The translations under genes were made by a program, and so were the position numbers. Under the pieces are notes generated by a model. The model saw only the letters and a program-made list of their open reading frames with translations. It was not told where the DNA came from and made no database searches. Of a DNA stretch of 29,493 bases, positions 17,516 through 25,051 are shown one piece after another (the first letter of the stretch is position 1; each line of letters begins with the position of its first letter). The DNA is from a virus. The stretch is from IMG/VR virus record IMGVR_UViG_3300027743_000343, positions 1 through 29,493 of that record; one strand, 5' to 3'.

Positions 17516-20194
17516 CTACCGCCCGCCGGGCAGTCCGCCTTCGCCCTCTTCGTGCTTCACGATAGGAGGCGGAGGTGGAGGCGATGGAGCGTACGACCAC
17601 GGGTTCGGCACATCCCGAGGGATGGTGGGCGGAGGCGGTGGCGCAGCCGGAGCCGGAGGCTTCGTTGGCGTGGCCGTCTTCGGCGGCGGGACATAGACCC
17701 CACCCCGGTACGTCCCACCACCAGTGACGACCGTGCCCTTGGCCGTGATGGGCTTGGGCTTGGCGAACCCGATGTTGTCCGCGATGAGCGACCGGGTCCA
17801 GCCATTGAACATGCCGACGGTCTGCGCCCCCTCATCCACCGGCGTGCCATCCAACGGTCGACCGGCCACGCGGGCGGCACGGCGCAGGCCAAGGGCCACG
17901 TCGTCGAACTTGGTGTCGTTGAAGGTGATGGTGTTCTGCTTGACCCCAGCCTGCTGGAAAGCCCGGATGGTCAGCGGCGTAATCTCGCCCTTGAGGGCGT
18001 CACCGATAATCTTGTCCCGGTCCTTGATGTACTGCGGGTCAGCGAGGGACTGCGGACCCCGGTTCTCCTGCCGCCGGAAGTACGCATCCAGTTCATCAGC
18101 CATGCCCACGAACGCGTTGTCCTTGATGCCCGCTTGGTCAGCGAGGGCCGGGATATCGCCTGCCCTGTTGGCCGCACGCAGGCGCTTTTCGAAGTCGGGC
18201 GTGCCGCGCATGAAGTCGTTGCGTGCCTGCTCGGCGTCCAGATACACCCTGACCTGCTCAGGCAGACCGGCGTTGGGGCCGAGTTCGGCGTCGATGGCGT
18301 AGCGCACCGACTCGCTGCTCTCGCTGAACGCGATGCCCGTTTCCTTACCGGGGCCGGACACCCACGACGCGTACGAGGACAGGCCCACCGCGTTGGGCAT
18401 CAGGTCGGCGGTGCGGGGGTCACTGAACTCAGGCGCGACCGACACGTACGGGTCGAAGTCGGTCTTGTCGCCACCCTTGGCAAACCCCCCGACATCGACT
18501 TCGAACGTTCCTGCCACCGGGTTGAGTTCACCGACGAACGGGTTGACGTTGGAGTACCGCTTGGTCCCGTCGTTGGTCCAGTACTGGTAGACCGTCGAGC
18601 CGTCGGGCATGGTGTGGGCAACGCCCACCGTCGCCACCGACTTGGGGTCACGGAAGCCCAGCGGTCGACCGGCGAAGTCGAGTTGGCTGGTCGAGGCGAT
18701 GGCGTTGATGGGACGACCGATGGACCCGGTCAGCACACCAGCCGTGCGCACCTGCGTGCCATCCGAGAGGGTGATGGTCGCGGGCATGCCACCGGCGGAC
18801 GGCACGAAGGCCGAACCCTCGGGCAGGTCGGCGATACGGGCAGTGCCGAACTTGCCGGTGCCGTCCTCGGTGATGGCACCGCTGCTGTCCTTGCGGACCA
18901 TGACCGCCGTGCCATCGGTCAGTTCCTTGACCTGCGCCTCCAGTTCGGCGAACGCGGCCACGTTGCGGCCCGTCTCCCCGTCGCCGTTCTCGTGGGCCTT
19001 GGCCGACTCGCCCCGGCTGTCCTCCATCCACGTCGGCGCGTTGATGTCGCCCTTGCCCAGCAGGGACTCAATCTCGTTGTTGACGTGGCCGAGCGCCGTG
19101 TCGATGGGCTTGTAAGCGTCCTGCCCGAAGGCGTTGACGATGTCCTGCGACGGGCCAATCTGGGACAGGTGGTCGCTGACGTTGCGCAGGCGTCCGACGA
19201 GGTCGTCCTTGGCCAGCAGCAGGTCGATGGGCGTGACGTTGGGGTCGGTCGCCACGTCGTTGAACAGGCGGCGGGCCTCCTCGTACTCGGCCAGTGGCGG
19301 CGCGGCGACGATGGACAGGAACATGTCCGAGCCCTCGCCCATCTCCTTGGTGATGGCCGTGGTGTCGCCCTTCATGCCCGCCTTCTGGGCCTTGGTCAGC
19401 CGTCCCTCCATGCCGTTGGTCTTGTCGGCGAACATGCCGTGCAGGGCTTGGAACGAGTAGTCGCCGTTGAAGTTCGGGTCGCCGTACCGCTTGATGTACG
19501 CCGTGAGTTGGTCACGGCGCGGCTGGTTCTCGGGCGAGTTGAACAGGTCGATGAGTTCCATCAACCGCGTGCCGTCCTTTTCGAACGCACGCAGGTCGGA
19601 CAGCGTCTCGTCCTCCTCGTTGAGGATGCCGGTCTGGCGGGCGAGACGGGTCAGTTCCCCCATGAACGTGTCGTAGGTCAGTTCCTTGGCCGAGGGCAGG
19701 CGGTTCTGCTCGCTGTTGTAGCCACTGCCCCGGCGACCGCCACCACCACCGCCGCCACCGCCACGGCCAGCAGCAGCAGCCCGGTCGGCGTACTGCGCGG
19801 CCAACTTCATCATGTTGCGCCACGCCTCGGAGTCCTTCGGCAGGGCACCGGCAGCCTGCTTGTAGAAGCGGGACATGGCGGCGTCACCGACCTTGCCCTC
19901 GGCGTACAGCAACTCCTGCTTGGAGTTCTTCACCGCCCACGTGTACTCGGTCACGCGCTGGTCGTACTGGTCGTACAGCGGGTCGTCCGGGCTGACGTTG
20001 GCGCGGCGTTCCTTGAGGTGGGCGATGAGCATGTCGTCGGTGACGGCCTGCCCTTCGAACTTCCCGCCCTCGTTCCATGCGTTGACGATGTTCTGGTCAC
20101 GCATGTTCTGGTACTCACGGGCCATCGAGGCGACCGTCGCCGAGAGGTCGACCGAGGCTCGCGGTCGGCGACCCCACCGACCCCTACGGGCCAC
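17516..20194 (-). CDS. Probable internal virion/ejection protein, unrecognised family
   Basis: 892 residues from a GTG start 3 nt after the portal stop, with GGGGAGGG about 7 nt upstream as ribosome binding site; an in-frame ATG 23 codons later is a weaker alternative. The N-terminal 130 residues are helical and charged, then comes a long Gly run (about residues 143-152), a helical middle, a strand-rich segment (about 450-570, with ATITLSDGTQV), another helical part, and a Pro-rich tail with PPPP runs. I recognise no enzyme motif. It is co-transcribed between portal and the giant polyvalent protein, so it is likely carried inside the capsid or attached to the portal and ejected. A long tail-associated protein is the alternative. 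Confidence 0.55.
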   Translation of the reverse strand: MARRGRWGRRPRASVDLSATVASMAREYQNMRDQNIVNAWNEGGKFEGQAVTDDMLIAHLKERRANVSPDDPLYDQYDQRVTEYTWAVKNSKQELLYAEGKVGDAAMSRFYKQAAGALPKDSEAWRNMMKLAAQYADRAAAAGRGGGGGGGGGRRGSGYNSEQNRLPSAKELTYDTFMGELTRLARQTGILNEEDETLSDLRAFEKDGTRLMELIDLFNSPENQPRRDQLTAYIKRYGDPNFNGDYSFQALHGMFADKTNGMEGRLTKAQKAGMKGDTTAITKEMGEGSDMFLSIVAAPPLAEYEEARRLFNDVATDPNVTPIDLLLAKDDLVGRLRNVSDHLSQIGPSQDIVNAFGQDAYKPIDTALGHVNNEIESLLGKGDINAPTWMEDSRGESAKAHENGDGETGRNVAAFAELEAQVKELTDGTAVMVRKDSSGAITEDGTGKFGTARIADLPEGSAFVPSAGGMPATITLSDGTQVRTAGVLTGSIGRPINAIASTSQLDFAGRPLGFRDPKSVATVGVAHTMPDGSTVYQYWTNDGTKRYSNVNPFVGELNPVAGTFEVDVGGFAKGGDKTDFDPYVSVAPEFSDPRTADLMPNAVGLSSYASWVSGPGKETGIAFSESSESVRYAIDAELGPNAGLPEQVRVYLDAEQARNDFMRGTPDFEKRLRAANRAGDIPALADQAGIKDNAFVGMADELDAYFRRQENRGPQSLADPQYIKDRDKIIGDALKGEITPLTIRAFQQAGVKQNTITFNDTKFDDVALGLRRAARVAGRPLDGTPVDEGAQTVGMFNGWTRSLIADNIGFAKPKPITAKGTVVTGGGTYRGGVYVPPPKTATPTKPPAPAAPPPPPTIPRDVPNPWSYAPSPPPPPPIVKHEEGEGGLPGGR

Positions 20195-20197
20195 TCG

Positions 20198-22165
20198 TTA
20201 GCCCTCCCCGAGGATGCGCTGCTGGCTCACGATGCGAGTGCGCGGAGCCTGTCCGGTGGGGGTCTGCTGCTGCAGCAGCATGTCGCCCGCCATGCCACCG
20301 GCTGGTGCCTGCGGCGGACCACCCATCAGTTCCTCGCTGGGCACGCCCTGACCCTGCTCCGGCGGCACGACCGGCTGCTCCTCGGGTGACTGCATCGACT
20401 CGCCCGCCGCCTCGTTCGGACCACCGAGGAGGCGTGAAGCGTTCAACGACGACTGCGCTGCCCCGGCAGCGTTGACCGCCTCCTCCGGTGGCTGCAACTG
20501 CAACTGGCGCAGGACGGTCAGCAACTGGGCGAGGGTCATGACCGAGGCCGGGTTGTAGGTGGCGTCGGTCTGCTCCTCGCGGATGACGTCCATCTCCATC
20601 TCGGGGTCGTCGACACCGACCCGGTCCATGCCGCGCTTGGCCGACCACATCTTGGCCATCACGAGGTTGGCAGCCATGGTCGCTGTCTCAAGGTCGTCAC
20701 GTGGGGTCAACGTCGGCGGCGCGATGTCGTGGCGGTAGGCCGACTCCAAGATGTCGGCGATGTCCGATTCCTGCTCGGCCCACAGGGTGCGGGCCACGGT
20801 CCACACGTCGCGTCGCGCTTGGAAGTACAGGTCACGCTTGATGCGGATGCGCGACTCGTAGTTGCTGACGAGGGCGTTGATGGCCTTGCCCGAGTTCATG
20901 ACCGCCGTCGGGGCCATGCCACGGAGCAGGTCGTTGAGCCCACTCACGTCGCTCAGTTCGCGGTCGATGCGGGCGAGGTGCTGCTCGACTTGGAACGAGG
21001 GCATCCATGGCTGGATGGCCTCGATGCGGTTGCCAGCACCGGGGCTCACCACCTGATTGGGCGTGGGCCGAAGGCCGAGCGGCACCTCGTTGGCCTCGGG
21101 CCCGGTCAACTGCCAGTACTGGCCGTTGATGGCGCGGCTCATCATCTGCGCCGCCTCGGACATGCGCTCGTCCTTCTCGCGCACCAACTGCTCGATGTCG
21201 AACAGTTCGCTCTTGCCGTCGGGCATGCCCGGCATGTACGTGTTGAACAGCGGCACGTACGGCAGCAGGCCCCGGTACTCGCCCCGCTTCTCGCGCCGGA
21301 TGAGGGCGTTGCCGATGAACAGGGCGTTCCACGTTTCGAACTCGACCGGCTCGCCGATGACGTGGTCCTGCCCGGGGCGGGGCAGGCGGTACCAGTAGTC
21401 GTACACCTCCAGCCGGAGGTCCGAGAGCGGGGTGTTCATGTACGCCCGGGCCTCGTAGGCACCGGCACCGGCCACGTACGGGTAGACCACACCGGACTTG
21501 GTGTCCTTCATGGTCATGACCGGCAGGCCGTACTCCTCCTCCGCCGTCTCGGGCGTGATGAGATACGTGTACAGCCCCCACTGGAGGCGGGTGTAGTCAC
21601 TGGAGGCGTAGCCGAGGCGCAGGTTGCGCGGCTGGTCGACGACCGACACCTGCGGATGGCCCGCATCGTCGTCCCACCACACCTTGAACGCCGTCCGACC
21701 GTACAGCGCCTTGGTGGTGCAGGCCATGTGGCCCTTCATCTCCAGCGAGATGGTGTCCTTCCACGTGGTGTACAGGCGTTCGGCCATCGAGGCCATCTCA
21801 CGGGCCTGCTTGCCGTCTTCGGTGTCCTCGATGGAGGCCACGAAGTTCTCGATGGGCGGGACGGAGGTCAGCGAGGCGGGGATATCGACGTAGGCGGGGT
21901 AGATGTTGACCGAGACGTGGCTGCGACCGGGCAACTGGGCGCTCTCGTGTTCGCTCCAGTGTGATGCGCCACCCGACGTGAAGCCTGCGGGGTAGTACAG
22001 GTTGTCGAAGCGGTCACACAGGGCCCGGAAGGTGGCCATGTCCTGCTCGGACTGGAGGAGTCGCCCACGCATCCGCCGAAAGATGTGGAGGTCTTCCTCC
22101 GACATGGCGTCTTGGGCTGCAGCAAGGTCGACTGCTGCGTCGATGGGGAGTGCGACGACCGCCAA
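20198..22165 (-). CDS. Portal protein
   Basis: 655 residues. The longest frame opens with TTG at 22165, preceded by AGAGGGG; the first in-frame ATG is 19 codons later (MSEEDLHIF) with a poorer ribosome binding site, so TTG is preferred. The order of elements fits portal proteins: an N-terminal helical part with NLYYPAGF, a segment with ALYGRTAFKVWWDDDAGHPQV (wing region), then a long helical stem (MFDIEQLVREKDERM-type helices) and a Pro/Gln-rich C-terminus. It forms the dodecameric DNA channel at one capsid vertex. It starts 17 nt after the TerL stop, the usual TerL-portal order. Confidence 0.82.
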   Translation of the reverse strand: MAVVALPIDAAVDLAAAQDAMSEEDLHIFRRMRGRLLQSEQDMATFRALCDRFDNLYYPAGFTSGGASHWSEHESAQLPGRSHVSVNIYPAYVDIPASLTSVPPIENFVASIEDTEDGKQAREMASMAERLYTTWKDTISLEMKGHMACTTKALYGRTAFKVWWDDDAGHPQVSVVDQPRNLRLGYASSDYTRLQWGLYTYLITPETAEEEYGLPVMTMKDTKSGVVYPYVAGAGAYEARAYMNTPLSDLRLEVYDYWYRLPRPGQDHVIGEPVEFETWNALFIGNALIRREKRGEYRGLLPYVPLFNTYMPGMPDGKSELFDIEQLVREKDERMSEAAQMMSRAINGQYWQLTGPEANEVPLGLRPTPNQVVSPGAGNRIEAIQPWMPSFQVEQHLARIDRELSDVSGLNDLLRGMAPTAVMNSGKAINALVSNYESRIRIKRDLYFQARRDVWTVARTLWAEQESDIADILESAYRHDIAPPTLTPRDDLETATMAANLVMAKMWSAKRGMDRVGVDDPEMEMDVIREEQTDATYNPASVMTLAQLLTVLRQLQLQPPEEAVNAAGAAQSSLNASRLLGGPNEAAGESMQSPEEQPVVPPEQGQGVPSEELMGGPPQAPAGGMAGDMLLQQQTPTGQAPRTRIVSQQRILGEG

Positions 22166-22182
22166 CGAGGCCCCTCTGCGCT

Positions 22183-23940
22183 CTACCTCCGGGGATATCG
22201 CGCGACGGTCGCTGTGGCGAGCGTGTCCAGACGGAGGACACGGTCGTCCACGTATCGCCGTGGCGTCTCGGGTACGGACGATACACCCCGCGTGGCCCCC
22301 GGCATAGGCCGAGTGCTGGCAGCGGGGTGGAAGAAGTCGAATGGTAAGGGCTTACCAGCGCCGTACTGTGCCCGCAGCGCCATGCGCGTTGCGACCACGA
22401 GGGCCATCACCGCGTCAGTCGAGAGTTTGCGGTCGGCCAACTTGTAGGCCAGCAGTTGGCGACGCAGTTCCAGCCACGTCCCAGTGCGGGGAAGGACCAG
22501 TCGACCGGTGTCGAGGGCCGTTCGCAGGTTGTTCAGCAGGCGCTGCTTGGTCACCGACCGGCCACCGAACTCGACCGACGTGGCGATGACCCCACTGGAG
22601 CGCAGCAAGTCGGCGAAGACCTTGCCCCCGAAGCCCGTAGCGTCGATACCTGACTGGCACAGCCCACCTTGGTGGTACTCGTGGTGCTGGTCCGAGGCCA
22701 ATCCGACGATGGACTCGGCTGTCTGGCGTCCGGTCCGCTTCTGTGCGCTCACTCCGACCCAACGCTCGGGGTCTGTGATGTCCAGCACGATGCTCCACGT
22801 GCTGTCGTAGGTCAACGCCGGGTCGACCCCGTGCGCGTAGCGGTGCCGCTCCTCCCACGGCACGTACTCGTCGAGGTCGCGCCCGGTGTCGAACGCCTTG
22901 TTGACCGAGGACGAGGCGAAGAACGAGGTGCGAGCCTCGATGAAGTAGCCGTCGATGTTCTGTGGCACCAACTCGGCGGGCACGGTGCGCAGCATCCGGT
23001 CGAACATGGGCTGGCTGATGCCGTACCCGACGTTGTCGCGGGTCGACATGCGGATGGACATGTAGTCGGGCTGTCGGTCCGGCGCGAGCGGGTCACCCCG
23101 GCTCCACAGTTCGTGGTACGCCTCACTGCCCTCGGTGCTGGTGGCGATGAGGAACGCCTGTCCGCCGGTGGACATGCGCCGCAGGTTCAGCACCTCGTCG
23201 AACACGAACATCACGTTGGGGTCGAAGGCCGGTTCGTCCCACGACCAGCCGTTCATGTCCCGGCCCAGCGTGCTGAGAGCCTTCTCGCCGGTGGTGCGGA
23301 AGTGGACCTCTGCCCCGCCCAGCAGCGGCGACCACTTGAACCATGCCCACTCGCCACGCTCCTTCCGCGACCAGTCCGCCACGTCCTCGCCGAGGGCCTG
23401 CGTGAGCGGACAGCCGCCCCGCTTCTGGGCTTCATGCACGCCCGTGAGGATGCGCACCATCTCCAAGAACAGGAGTTCGCTGACCTCCTGCGACAGGCCG
23501 AAGTGGTACCAGTCGTAGGGCGCACGGGCCCATGCGTTGGCGCTGTCGTCGTCACCGGCCACGGCAGGTGGCAGGCCCATCTTGAACAGGGTCTGGTGCA
23601 TGACCGCCACGCACAGCCCGAGGGTCTTGCCCGCACGGTTCCCGGCGGCGGTGCAGAGGGTCAGGTAGGCGGGCGAGTAGCCGTCACCGGTGCGGGCGAT
23701 GGCCATGTCGAAGAGGGCTTGCTGCCCCGCGTGCGCGTCGATGCCCAGCACCTTGGCGCAGAACAGGCCCATGTTCCAACGGGACGCCGCGAGGAGGTCG
23801 ACCATCGTGCCCGTGGCGATGGCTTGGATGGTCGCCAGTGCGTCCGCTTCGGCATCGGCTGTCTCGTCAATCTTCCGTGAGCGCGAGGTCGTCTGGGTCG
23901 AACGCACCGCCCGCGTCGTCGCTTGTCGTGCCGTTGACAC
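22183..23940 (-). CDS. terL: Terminase large subunit
   Basis: 585 residues from a GTG start that overlaps the small terminase gene by 74 nt. The ATPase half carries a Walker A motif, GNRAGKT (about residues 100-106), and a Walker B-like WSWDEP (about 232-237). The nuclease half has GVDPALTYD, then IDATGFGGK and a C-terminal STDAVMAL, which supply the acidic residues of an RNase H fold. Length and order are as expected for the packaging motor that cuts concatemers and pumps DNA through the portal. The first 45 residues are rich in Thr, Arg and Ala; an ATG at residue 46 would make a shorter protein but leaves a gap. Confidence 0.9.
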   Translation of the reverse strand: MSTARQATTRAVRSTQTTSRSRKIDETADAEADALATIQAIATGTMVDLLAASRWNMGLFCAKVLGIDAHAGQQALFDMAIARTGDGYSPAYLTLCTAAGNRAGKTLGLCVAVMHQTLFKMGLPPAVAGDDDSANAWARAPYDWYHFGLSQEVSELLFLEMVRILTGVHEAQKRGGCPLTQALGEDVADWSRKERGEWAWFKWSPLLGGAEVHFRTTGEKALSTLGRDMNGWSWDEPAFDPNVMFVFDEVLNLRRMSTGGQAFLIATSTEGSEAYHELWSRGDPLAPDRQPDYMSIRMSTRDNVGYGISQPMFDRMLRTVPAELVPQNIDGYFIEARTSFFASSSVNKAFDTGRDLDEYVPWEERHRYAHGVDPALTYDSTWSIVLDITDPERWVGVSAQKRTGRQTAESIVGLASDQHHEYHQGGLCQSGIDATGFGGKVFADLLRSSGVIATSVEFGGRSVTKQRLLNNLRTALDTGRLVLPRTGTWLELRRQLLAYKLADRKLSTDAVMALVVATRMALRAQYGAGKPLPFDFFHPAASTRPMPGATRGVSSVPETPRRYVDDRVLRLDTLATATVARYPRR

Positions 23941-24187
23941 CGTCGGTCAACTCCCTTGGGGTCACATCGACGATGACGGTATCAGGCGTGCGCCCACCAC
24001 CAATCATGGCCGCGAGCCGGATGGCCAGTTGCCGGTCAGCCGCCCGCTCCGCCCGCTTGTCGAGCATGGACTGGGCGATGAGGCCGTGCTGGAGGGTCGG
24101 CTTGAGTTTGCCCTCACTGACCGCCTTGAGCGTCTTGTCCCGCACGATGACGGCCAAGTCATCAGGCGGCTTGCGCTGTGCTGGCAT
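23867..24187 (-). CDS. Probable terminase small subunit
   Basis: 106 residues from the ATG at 24187 (MPAQRKPP). An upstream GTG at 24205 would add six residues, but GGTGGGAG works better as ribosome binding site for the ATG. The sequence has a short helical, basic N-terminal half (about residues 20-60, KAERAADRQLAIRL-type) and an acidic C-terminus (TSDDAGGAFDPDDL), a build seen in small terminases that bind the packaging site and contact TerL. It is the first gene of the minus-strand block and overlaps terL. The assignment rests mainly on position and size; no helix-turn-helix could be fixed by eye. Confidence 0.6.
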   Translation of the reverse strand: MPAQRKPPDDLAVIVRDKTLKAVSEGKLKPTLQHGLIAQSMLDKRAERAADRQLAIRLAAMIGGGRTPDTVIVDVTPRELTDGVNGTTSDDAGGAFDPDDLALTED

Positions 24188-24307
24188 GTGGTATTGTTCT
24201 CCCACCTACTGACCGAAGAGGAGGACACAACCACCCACATCAGTCACTTCTAGTCACTTCCCGTAGGGGTCCACCCAACTACCTACTCTCACTGGAGACT
24301 ACATCTC
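24171..24307 (+). promoter_or_regulatory. Divergent intergenic region with candidate early promoter
   Basis: The two gene blocks diverge here. On the plus strand TTGCGC (24171-24176) and an extended -10, TGG then TATTGT (24192-24197), are 15 nt apart, somewhat short. A tandem direct repeat AGTCACTTC (24242-24250 and 24252-24260, 10-nt period) follows and could be an operator. GGAG at 24293-24296 is the likely ribosome binding site of the SSB gene. No convincing minus-strand promoter was found. Confidence 0.4.
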
Positions 24308-24823
24308 ATGAGCCTGTTCGAAGCCCAGCCTCGGTCGACCATCGAGGACGGCAACTACGTCGCCACGGTGCGCAGCGCCGAGCGCGACGTCATCACCCCG
24401 CGCAAGGGCCGCAACGCTGGCAAGGACGTCGATATCGTCCGCTGGACGTGGTACCTCGACGAGGTGCAGGAGGACGTCGAGTCCATCACGGGCATCGACC
24501 CCACCTCCGAGAAGTCCAACCTGTTCAGCGTCCTCGTGGCGCTGGTCGGCACCAATCGTGACGCGTGGCTCGCTCTGACGCCACCGGAACTGGTCGGTCG
24601 CAAGGCGCTGGTGCAGGTCACCAACGACGCCGACGGTTGGCCCAAGGTCACGTCCGTGACCGCTCTCCCCAAGGGCATGCGCCCTCCGGCCCAGCCGGTC
24701 GGTGCCCCCGTGGGCTCGCCGGTCGCCACGACCGTCCCGGTCGAGGTCACCGAGGCCCCCATCGCGGAGGCCGTGCAGGCGACCCTCGTCCCGGCTGATG
24801 CCGAGGACGACCTGCCCTTCTAG
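24308..24823 (+). CDS. Single-stranded DNA-binding-like protein (DUF669 type)
   Basis: 171 residues from an ATG, first gene of the plus-strand block. Residues 1-125 look like an OB-fold protein of the phage DUF669/SSB kind: EDGNYVATVRSAERDV, then RWTWYLDEV, then a GRKALVQVTND strand pair. A Pro/Val-rich linker follows, and the protein ends in DDLPF, matching the acidic tip by which bacterial SSBs recruit replication partners. It most likely coats single-stranded DNA during phage replication and works with the primase-polymerase/helicase encoded next. A terminator lies 12 nt after the stop. Confidence 0.7.
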   Translation: MSLFEAQPRSTIEDGNYVATVRSAERDVITPRKGRNAGKDVDIVRWTWYLDEVQEDVESITGIDPTSEKSNLFSVLVALVGTNRDAWLALTPPELVGRKALVQVTNDADGWPKVTSVTALPKGMRPPAQPVGAPVGSPVATTVPVEVTEAPIAEAVQATLVPADAEDDLPF

Positions 24824-24834
24824 GCGGGTACAGC

Positions 24835-24876
24835 AGAGCCCCCTCATCGGCTTCGCAGCAGGTGAGGGGGCTCTTT
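24835..24876 (+). terminator. Intrinsic terminator after the SSB-like gene
   Basis: A 12-bp perfect stem (24835-24846 with 24863-24874, core GAGCCCCCTCA) with a 16-nt loop is followed by TTT (24874-24876). It separates the SSB-like gene from the replicase gene, so downstream genes need read-through or another promoter. Confidence 0.8.
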
Positions 24877-24925
24877 GCGCGTCGGACATCACCCCAACGC
24901 TCTGGCTGCAGGGCCGAGGAGAACC

Positions 24926-25051
24926 GTGTTCACCACCCCGCATCCACACTCCAGACCATATCAGAACCGGCGTAGACTGCGTAGTCCCTGCGAGAGGACG
25001 CTCGTCACGCGGCTCCGCATCCGAGGAGTTCCTGTACATCATGCCAGATGA
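24926..25051 (+). CDS. Possible short Arg-rich leader peptide
   Basis: A 41-codon frame opens with GTG at 24926, with GAGGAG 4 nt upstream; the GAGGAGAACC context is identical to that before the small gene at 29191. The peptide (starts MFTTPHPHS, then RRRLRS) is very rich in Arg and His. Its stop overlaps the start of the replicase gene by 11 nt, suggesting translational coupling. There is no homology evidence, so it may be chance. Confidence 0.33.
   Translation: MFTTPHPHSRPYQNRRRLRSPCERTLVTRLRIRGVPVHHAR

Noticed and set aside
15491-20389. 1632-codon open frame on the plus strand
   Set aside because: It lies antisense across three head genes (3142-residue, 892-residue, portal) and has no domain pattern; high GC at third codon positions removes stops from the opposite strand. 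The same applies to 11978-14920 and 9785-11932.
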